From Candidatus Komeilibacteria bacterium RIFCSPLOWO2_02_FULL_48_11 (GTDB lineage Bacteria; Patescibacteriota; Patescibacteriia; UBA2169), in assembly GCA_001818435.1 (NCBI GenBank), contig MHKO01000031.1, positions 9,982-30,204 of the forward strand: a stretch of DNA of 20,223 nt, in the 5' to 3' direction. The first letter of the stretch is position 1. Each line of letters opens with the position of its first letter. The notes under the pieces were generated by a model. It was not told the origin of the DNA. It did no database searches and saw nothing but the letters and a program-made list of their open reading frames with translations. Below, piece after piece: positions 7,530-13,065 of the stretch. The translations under genes and the position numbers were made by a program.

Positions 7530-8097
7530 GGCTAAAGATTTCGCGGTGCGGCTGGTGAATCAGAATGATTGCGTGCGCATTTGGGAAATTAAAAACCATC
7601 CAATAGTGAGGGCAAATTCCAATAACCAAGAAGAGGTTTCTTTTGCCAGCCATAAATTATGGTTTGATAAAAAATATTTCAGCGGTGCTGACAATCATTG
7701 TTATGTCTTGGAGAGCAAAGTCGGAAAAGTTATTGGTTATTGCCGGTTTGATTATAAGGCAGAGGACGATGCTTATATTACCTCCATTGCGCTTGACCCT
7801 GAATATCATGGCCACGGCCTGGGGTCTGTTCTTTTAAAAGAATCGTTATCGCAGTTTGGCCATGGCCATGGCAAGAAGATTTTGGCTGAGATTAAAAAAG
7901 ATAACATCCCTTCAATGAAATTGTTTAAGAAAAATAATTTTGAAATATACGGCGAAGACGATATTAATTATTATTTATTAGTTTTCAATACCCCGTCCGC
8001 TTGCGGCGGGGGTTCTTCATTGCGCGGTTTTATAGCGTCTAATACCATAGTTAAATTACGGCAGAATCAAGAGGTGGTGGATTTTCAAATCCGATAA
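7519..8097 (+). CDS. pseH: GNAT acetyltransferase, probable PseH
   Basis: A 192-residue GNAT protein. The ATG at 7519 overlaps the end of pseI by 11 bp and gives a normal family N-terminus (KDFAVRLVNQND), so the ATG at 7459, 60 bp further upstream, is rejected. The acetyl-CoA loop is HGHGLGS (97-103), followed by AEIKKDNIPSMKLFKKNNF, typical of PseH-like N-acetyltransferases. PseH acetylates the 4-amino group of the UDP-sugar made by PseC. The natural domain appears to end near residue 156. The last 35 or so residues run through a GC-rich hairpin and look like read-through of repeat DNA. The stop overlaps the convergent epimerase gene by 13 bp. Confidence 0.82.
   Translation: MESEAKDFAVRLVNQNDCVRIWEIKNHPIVRANSNNQEEVSFASHKLWFDKKYFSGADNHCYVLESKVGKVIGYCRFDYKAEDDAYITSIALDPEYHGHGLGSVLLKESLSQFGHGHGKKILAEIKKDNIPSMKLFKKNNFEIYGEDDINYYLLVFNTPSACGGGSSLRGFIASNTIVKLRQNQEVVDFQIR
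7991..8011. repeat. GC-rich hairpin inside the 3' end of the acetyltransferase gene
   Basis: CCCCGTCCGC and GCGGCGGGG form a strong stem with a tiny loop and one bulged base. It is followed by GTTCTTC rather than a T run, so it is not a clean intrinsic terminator. It lies where two operons converge and appears to have been added after the last conserved codons of the acetyltransferase. Confidence 0.6.
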
Positions 8098-9041
8098 TAC
8101 ACTTTATACCATTCCACAAACTTCCTTATCCCGTCTTCCAGCGAAGTCTTGGGTTCAAAGCCCAGGTCTTTTTTGGCTTTGGCGATATCAGCGAAGTTTT
8201 CCAAAAAATCACCCGGCTGCAGAGGCAGATAATTCTTTTTTGCTTCTTTTCCTAAATTTTGTTCAATCAATTCAATAAACTTCCCTAATTCTTCGCTTTG
8301 ATGGTTTCCCAGGTTGTAGATTTCATACGGCTGGGGATTATCTATGGCCGCGAGCGTGCCCGCCACAATGTCATCAATATAAGTGAAGTCGCGCTTCATT
8401 TTGCCGTAGTTAAAAATATCAATCGGTTCGTTCTTGACTATCTTGTCCGCGAACTTAAAATAAGCCATGTCCGGCCGGCCATAAGGGCCATAGACTGTAA
8501 AATAGCGCAGGCCAATCATGTTGAGCTCGTAAAGATGATGATAAACATAAGCCAGCAGTTCAACCGCCCGTTTGCTGGCGCCATAAGTGTTGATTGGTTG
8601 GCTGACATCTTGAGTTTCGCTCCAGGGCACGGGATTATTGCCATAGACTGACGAACTGGAGGCGTAAATAACGTTTTTGATTTGTTTTAGCCGCGCGGCT
8701 TCAAAGATGTTTATTGTGCCTTGAATGTTTATCTGGGCGTATTCGCCGGGATGCTCAAGCGAATAACGCACTCCGGCCTGGGCCGCCAGGTGGCAGATAG
8801 CATCAATTTGTTCCTGGCCGAATATTTTTTCTATTTCTTCTTTATCGCAAATATCCGCCCGATAGAGTTTGTAATTTTTATTCTGCTCTAAAATTTTATG
8901 GCGCGCCTCTTTGAGTTGTGGATTGTAATAATTATTGAAATTGTCCACGCCAATCACAATATCGCCCCGCTCCAGAAGCGCTTTTGAAACATGAAATCCG
9001 ATGAAGCCGGCTGAGCCAGTGACGAGAATGGTTTTGGGCAT
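8085..9041 (-). CDS. UDP-glucuronate 4-epimerase (CapI/LspL type)
   Basis: An extended SDR enzyme of 318 residues. It has GSAGFIG (9-15), the family-marking NFNNYYNPQLKEAR (34-47), SSSSVYG (128-134), catalytic YGASK with Tyr153 and Lys157, and RYFTVYGPYGRPDMA. The YYNPQLK stretch separates UDP-glucuronate 4-epimerases from GalE. It would interconvert UDP-glucuronate and UDP-galacturonate in the cytoplasm, sharing its substrate with the decarboxylase encoded just upstream. It is the last gene of the leftward cluster; its 3' end overlaps the acetyltransferase stop tail-to-tail. Confidence 0.88.
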   Translation of the reverse strand: MPKTILVTGSAGFIGFHVSKALLERGDIVIGVDNFNNYYNPQLKEARHKILEQNKNYKLYRADICDKEEIEKIFGQEQIDAICHLAAQAGVRYSLEHPGEYAQINIQGTINIFEAARLKQIKNVIYASSSSVYGNNPVPWSETQDVSQPINTYGASKRAVELLAYVYHHLYELNMIGLRYFTVYGPYGRPDMAYFKFADKIVKNEPIDIFNYGKMKRDFTYIDDIVAGTLAAIDNPQPYEIYNLGNHQSEELGKFIELIEQNLGKEAKKNYLPLQPGDFLENFADIAKAKKDLGFEPKTSLEDGIRKFVEWYKVYYRI

Positions 9042-9050
9042 AATTGAATC

Positions 9051-9209
9051 GTCATGCCGAGCGAGTTTTTCCCGTCATCCTGAGGCGAAGCCGAGTTGAA
9101 GTCGGCCAGAGGCCGACCAGCCTCTGGCTGGGATCTCGTGGGTTATCCCGGAGATTCTTCACTTCGTTCAGAATGACGGCGAACTATTGCCGCTTCGCTC
9201 AGGATGACG
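9051..9209. repeat. Nested palindromic repeat, 'GTCATCCTGAG' family
   Basis: Four related half-sites: GTCATGCCGAGCGAG at 9051, CGTCATCCTGAG at 9073-9084, an inverted copy around 9162-9177 (TTCGTTCAGAATGACG) and CTCAGGATGACG at 9198-9209. The second and fourth are perfect 12-bp inverted repeats of each other. The inner part also folds (GGCCAGAGGCC, CCAGCCTCTGGCTGG). The right end overlaps the stop of the decarboxylase gene. The structure suggests a non-coding, REP/MITE-like mobile repeat; no transposase is present. Confidence 0.75.
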
Positions 9210-10134
9210 CGTATTTAAAATAATTAATTGTTTTTATTAACCCTTCTTCTAAACTTACGTTTGGTTCCCAGTTTAATTTTTCTTTAGCCAAAGTTATATC
9301 CGGTTTTCTCCGGTGCGGGTCGTCTTGTGGTAGAGGGTGATAGGTAATTTGCGATTTTGAATTCGTCAGCCTGATAATATTTTCCGCCAGCGCGCGCATG
9401 GTGATTTCCGCGGGATTGCCGATGTTGACCGGGCCCAAGAAATTATCCTGGTTCATCATGGCTATAAGTCCGCGGACATTATCGTCAATATAACAGAAAC
9501 TGCGGGTTTGGTCACCGGTGCCGTACAAGGTAATCGGTTCGCCTTTTAAGGCTTGGTTGATGAAATTAGGCATTACCCGGCCGTCGTTTTGCGCCAAACG
9601 CGGGCCGTAAGTGTTAAAAATACGCACTACGCGGATATCGGTCAAGTGCTGGCGGTTGTAGGCAAAACACAGAGCTTCGGCCGCGCGCTTGCCTTCGTCA
9701 TAGCAGCTACGGAGTCCAATCGGATTAACATTGCCCCAGTAATTTTCGTGCTGGGGGTGCTCCAAAGGCGTGCCGTAAATTTCGGAAGTGGAAGTATAAA
9801 GGATACGAGCACCGAATCTGCGGGCAAGGTCTAAAACATTTTTTGTGCCGATGAACGCCGTGGTTAATGTTTTGATCGGGTCTTTTTGGTAGTGGATCGG
9901 CGCGGCCGGACAAGCCAGGTGGTAAATCTGGTCAATCTTTTCTTCAACTGGCAGGGGCTCGGTAATGTCGTGCTCGACAAATGAAAAGTTTTCGTTGTTT
10001 ATAAAATTTTTTTGATTGTCCTTGGAGCCGGTCTGCAGATTATCAAAACCAATAACGCGATTGCCGTCGTTCAAGAGTTTTTCAGTAAGATGGCTGCCGA
10101 TGAAGCCGGCCGCGCCGGTAACTAATATATTCAT
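9199..10134 (-). CDS. UDP-glucuronate decarboxylase (UDP-xylose synthase, UXS)
   Basis: An extended SDR of 311 residues with GAAGFIG (7-13), YHLACPAAP (71-79), TSTSEIYG carrying the UXS catalytic glutamate (Glu118), the CYDEGKR motif with Tyr145 and Lys149, and DDPHRRKPDI with the UXS arginine (Arg275/276). UXS oxidises and decarboxylates UDP-glucuronate and re-reduces it to UDP-xylose. With the 4-epimerase encoded downstream it forms a UDP-glucuronate branch point; no UDP-glucose dehydrogenase is in the window. The final three residues and stop (Ala-Ser-Ser-stop) are encoded by the palindromic repeat at 9198-9209, so the original 3' end was probably replaced. Confidence 0.92.
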   Translation of the reverse strand: MNILVTGAAGFIGSHLTEKLLNDGNRVIGFDNLQTGSKDNQKNFINNENFSFVEHDITEPLPVEEKIDQIYHLACPAAPIHYQKDPIKTLTTAFIGTKNVLDLARRFGARILYTSTSEIYGTPLEHPQHENYWGNVNPIGLRSCYDEGKRAAEALCFAYNRQHLTDIRVVRIFNTYGPRLAQNDGRVMPNFINQALKGEPITLYGTGDQTRSFCYIDDNVRGLIAMMNQDNFLGPVNIGNPAEITMRALAENIIRLTNSKSQITYHPLPQDDPHRRKPDITLAKEKLNWEPNVSLEEGLIKTINYFKYASS

Positions 10135-10160
10135 ATGGTTTTTGTCATCCCGAGCTTTAC

Positions 10161-10377
10161 TGTCATCTCGAACCCCTTAATGAACTTAATAATAGCAAGG
10201 GATGAGTATTGCCTATGGCTGTAATTGATTGCTCTGAGCGTCGTGGGGTGAGAGATCCCATTATTATGAGCAATAGCCAGGGGATCTCTCGGCCTGCAAC
10301 ACTCCTATTAATCTAAAAGTTCTTCGCTAATATTAGTCCATTGATATTAACAAGATTATCTAGGCCTCGAGATGACA
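10161..10377. repeat. 217-bp palindromic element with 11-bp terminal inverted repeats
   Basis: TGTCATCTCGA (10161-10171) and TCGAGATGACA (10367-10377) are perfect terminal inverted repeats. Inside, GGGGTGAGAGATCCC (10245-10259) pairs with GGGATCTCT (10281-10289) as a second stem. The left half has a partner with the same ends at 18637-18735. A partial copy of the family (GTCATCCCGAG) begins at 10144. There is no coding capacity. Its right end lies inside the glycosyltransferase gene and supplies its last codons. This fills the gap of about 220 bp between the decarboxylase and glycosyltransferase genes. Confidence 0.75.
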
Positions 10378-11495
10378 TTTATATTTTTCTCAACCAATCT
10401 TTCAATCGTGAACTTTCGGGCTCTCTCCCGCCCGCTCTCTCCCAGTTTTTTTGCCAGTTCCGGGGATGCCAATAATTCTATCACAGCCGATGCTATTTGT
10501 TGAATATTATTATATTCCACCAAGCGGCCATTATTGTCATCTACAAATTCCGGATTGCCGCCCGCCATAGTGGTAATCACTGGTAACTCCTCGGACATAG
10601 CTTCAGATAGGGTATTAGACATGCCTTCGTAGAAAGTGTTGAGAACAAAAATTCGGCTGGCTTGATAATAAGCTTTTTTTTGTTTTTTGTCCGTTACCTT
10701 GCCTAGAAATATCACGCTGTCTTGTAACTTGTAATTTGTAACTTGTAACTTTAATTTCTCTTCCTCCGGCCCGTCGCCCATAATCAAGAGCTTGGCATCT
10801 GAAAATTGTTTTTGAATCAAAGGAACAGCGTCAATTATGGCGGTAATGCCTTTCCATGGCACCAGCCGTCCTTGGGTTAATAAAACATGCTCGCCGAAAT
10901 TTTTAATGCTGTCGGCTTCTGACAATAACTCAACCGCGTTGTTGATCACTGACACTTTATTTTTATCAACCCCGATAATGCCAAGCAAGTTTTTTAAAAA
11001 TTCGCAGTCAGTGATAATCCTGTCCGCGCCTTTTAATATCTGTTTGCGCAGCCATTTTCTAAAAGCGATTTTTGGGCCGTACCATTTTTTCTGAAATGGG
11101 ACGATGTAGTCTTGCGTTAAACCCTGGTTAAAAGCAGCTTCCCAGGCCGAATCTCCGGTAAAGCGGATAATGAGTTTTTTGCGTCTTAATTTACTAACCA
11201 AAAGAGCGGCCAGGCCATGGGTGTAGGTGTCAGTGGCATAGATAATGTCATTTTGGCGTGCCAGGCGCCAAATTTGGCCCAAAACCCGCAGTAATCGCCA
11301 TGGTTTAGGAGTGGAGAAAGTCACCCGTTCTACCGCGTAATTACGGGCTATTTTGTCGTCCGGCCCAAAAGTCGCCACAGTGCAAGCAAAGCCAGCCTCA
11401 ATTAAGCCGGGTATGAGCTTGGTAAGCACAGCGCCAGGACCGCCAATGGCCGGAGGGAATATGCCGGAACAAAACAAAACGCGTGGATACTTCAT
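10356..11495 (-). CDS. GT4-family glycosyltransferase
   Basis: A 379-residue GT-B glycosyltransferase. The N-terminal half starts with a YPRVLFCSGIFPPAIGGPG glycine-rich loop. The C-terminal half has HVLLTQGRLVPWKG, MGDGPEEEKL, VIFLGKV and the EX7E motif EGMSNTLSE expected of GT4 retaining enzymes. The donor and acceptor cannot be read from sequence; UDP-GalA, UDP-Xyl or another nucleotide sugar are possible. It would extend the lipid-linked glycan at the cytoplasmic face. Two oddities: a four-unit heptamer repeat (10724-10751) lies within the coding region, and the C-terminal NVISRPR is encoded by the end of a palindromic element. Confidence 0.88.
   Translation of the reverse strand: MKYPRVLFCSGIFPPAIGGPGAVLTKLIPGLIEAGFACTVATFGPDDKIARNYAVERVTFSTPKPWRLLRVLGQIWRLARQNDIIYATDTYTHGLAALLVSKLRRKKLIIRFTGDSAWEAAFNQGLTQDYIVPFQKKWYGPKIAFRKWLRKQILKGADRIITDCEFLKNLLGIIGVDKNKVSVINNAVELLSEADSIKNFGEHVLLTQGRLVPWKGITAIIDAVPLIQKQFSDAKLLIMGDGPEEEKLKLQVTNYKLQDSVIFLGKVTDKKQKKAYYQASRIFVLNTFYEGMSNTLSEAMSEELPVITTMAGGNPEFVDDNNGRLVEYNNIQQIASAVIELLASPELAKKLGESGRERARKFTIERLVEKNINVISRPR
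10724..10751. repeat. Heptanucleotide tandem repeat within the glycosyltransferase gene
   Basis: Four 7-bp units read on the + strand as GTAACTT, GTAATTT, GTAACTT, GTAACTT. Seven is not a multiple of three, so gain or loss of a unit would shift the glycosyltransferase frame. It encodes the KLQVTNYKLQ segment between the GDGPEEE and VIFLGK motifs. Confidence 0.8.
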
Positions 11496-11513
11496 AATAG
11501 TGAGTCATATAAT

Positions 11514-11607
11514 AAATTTCCAATAACCAATTTCCAGTAAAGCTCCAAATTCCAAGTTCCAATATTGGATTTTGGTTATTGGAAATTTACTGGAAATTGG
11601 TTATTGG
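11514..11607. repeat. AT-rich palindrome, 'CCAATAACCAATTTCC' type
   Basis: A perfect 22-bp inverted repeat (11520-11541 with 11586-11607) flanks a 44-nt loop. A second pairing is possible between AAATTTCCAATAACCA (11514-11529) and its complement at 11573-11588. It occupies most of the 130-bp gap between the glycosyltransferase and the sugar-phosphate transferase. There is no T run, so a terminator is not supported; a mobile repeat is more likely. Confidence 0.75.
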
Positions 11608-11625
11608 CATTTGGAAATTAAAAAT

Positions 11626-12990
11626 TTATCTTCCCACCGCTGACAGCACGGTTTTAATGGTTCTTAAAATAATGGCGATATCCAAAATCAGCGACCTGTT
11701 TTTGATGTAATATAAATCGTATTGCAGCTTTTTGAGCGAATCTTCGCGGCTGGCCGAATGGTACTCGCCCGAGATTTGGTCCCAGCCGGTCAAACCCGGT
11801 TTTACCAGCAAGCGTTCGCGGTAGAAAGGAATGATCTTTTCCAGATTAGCCACGAACTCAGGCCGTTCCGGGCGCGGCCCGACAAAACTCATTTCGCCTT
11901 TGATAATATTAAAGAGCTGGGGAATTTCATCAAACCTGGTCAGGCGGAGAAGTCGGCCCAGCTTGGTGACGCGGATGTCGTTTTTAATCGCCCATTGAGG
12001 CCCGTTTTTTTCCGCGTCTTTAACCATGGTTCTGAATTTAATCGCTCGAAACGGACGGCCATTTTTACCCAGTCGAATTTGGGTAAAAAATACCGGCCGG
12101 CCGGTGGTGGCGAGAATTAAAAGACTGATGGGCGGAATGAGCAATATGGCCAAGAGGCCGGCCAATATGCCAACCAGAATATCAATCGCTCTTTTTCCGG
12201 TGTCATAGAGCCGTTTTTTGCCTTCTTGGAAATTTTCCAAGAACCAAAATTGGTCAATGGTTTCAATGGAAATGCGCTTAGTGATGGTTTCATAGAATTG
12301 ATCCAGAGAAATGAATTCCAAGCGCAAAGGCAAGTAATGAAAAAGGTTGTTGATTAAATCTTTTGAAGCTCGGCCCTGGTTATCCATGACAATGGTGGAG
12401 ATGCGGTATTTTTTAATGATGTTTTCGAGCTCGTCCGGATTGCGGTAATCAGGCAAGTTGCCAATCGCGTCTTTGGGGTTATGGGGAAGTATAACCGCCA
12501 TCTCATAACCCAGTTGCGGATTATGGTCAAAAAGATTAGTTAATTCTTCAACAGTTTTATTATCGCCGATCATCAGCACCCGGCGCTTGAGAGCCAAAGA
12601 AGAAATTGAACGATGCGCCAGCCGCCGCCAAGCCAGCCAGAGGACAAGAAAAGCCAGGGTGGTTAAGAGCAAAATGGTTTTAGGCGCGATTGCGGCCGTT
12701 GGGGTAGCGTAAAAAAAGGCCACGGCCACCAACGCGCCAATGGCGATAGTCTGGCTGCCGGTGATGTAGAATTTTAAGTCATTGCGAATATTGGTTAAAG
12801 TATAGAAACCGGCAATGTAAAAAATTATCAGCCAGATGGCGAATATAACCGAAAAAGTCGGCCAGTTCTTATCCCAAACTTCCGCGCCGATAAACCTTTG
12901 ATAACGCAGGCTAAGGCCGATGTACAAGGCCGCGTAAAGCAATAGGGTATCGCCGATAAAGAGCATGAATTGTCTGAATTTTTCAGTCAT
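11626..12990 (-). CDS. Polyprenyl-phosphate sugar-phosphate transferase (WbaP/WcaJ type)
   Basis: A 454-residue membrane enzyme. Four hydrophobic segments (about 8-28, 46-64, 79-97 and 103-120) are followed by a Rossmann-like CoA-binding-type region (136-235), a fifth hydrophobic segment (270-294) and the catalytic bacterial sugar transferase domain with KFRTM (318-322), the TRFDEIPQ motif (Asp354/Glu355), GPRP (371-374) and KPGLTGWDQ. It starts glycan synthesis by moving a sugar phosphate to undecaprenyl phosphate. I chose ATG 12990 over the longer frame from 13056 because a good promoter lies between them and the shorter form starts like the family. It is the first gene of the leftward cluster. 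Confidence 0.9.
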   Translation of the reverse strand: MTEKFRQFMLFIGDTLLLYAALYIGLSLRYQRFIGAEVWDKNWPTFSVIFAIWLIIFYIAGFYTLTNIRNDLKFYITGSQTIAIGALVAVAFFYATPTAAIAPKTILLLTTLAFLVLWLAWRRLAHRSISSLALKRRVLMIGDNKTVEELTNLFDHNPQLGYEMAVILPHNPKDAIGNLPDYRNPDELENIIKKYRISTIVMDNQGRASKDLINNLFHYLPLRLEFISLDQFYETITKRISIETIDQFWFLENFQEGKKRLYDTGKRAIDILVGILAGLLAILLIPPISLLILATTGRPVFFTQIRLGKNGRPFRAIKFRTMVKDAEKNGPQWAIKNDIRVTKLGRLLRLTRFDEIPQLFNIIKGEMSFVGPRPERPEFVANLEKIIPFYRERLLVKPGLTGWDQISGEYHSASREDSLKKLQYDLYYIKNRSLILDIAIILRTIKTVLSAVGR

Positions 12991-13000
12991 GAATATCAAA

Positions 13001-13029
13001 AATGTACCCAATTTTAACCATTTTGTCAA
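13001..13029 (-). promoter_or_regulatory. Sigma-70-like promoter of the leftward glycan cluster
   Basis: On the minus strand: TTGACA (13029-13024, perfect consensus), a 17-bp spacer, TACATT (13006-13001, four of six). Transcription would begin near 12994, only a few bases before the ATG at 12990, giving a nearly leaderless mRNA. The longer start at 13056 would lie upstream of this promoter. Confidence 0.6.
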
Positions 13030-13065
13030 TTTGCATAAATTCTGTTTTTTAGTCACAATATAAGG

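Noticed and set aside
12991..13056. Longer N-terminus for the sugar-phosphate transferase
   Set aside because: It would start upstream of a consensus promoter and lie 9 bp from the divergent ligase start; the 22 extra residues look unlike the family.
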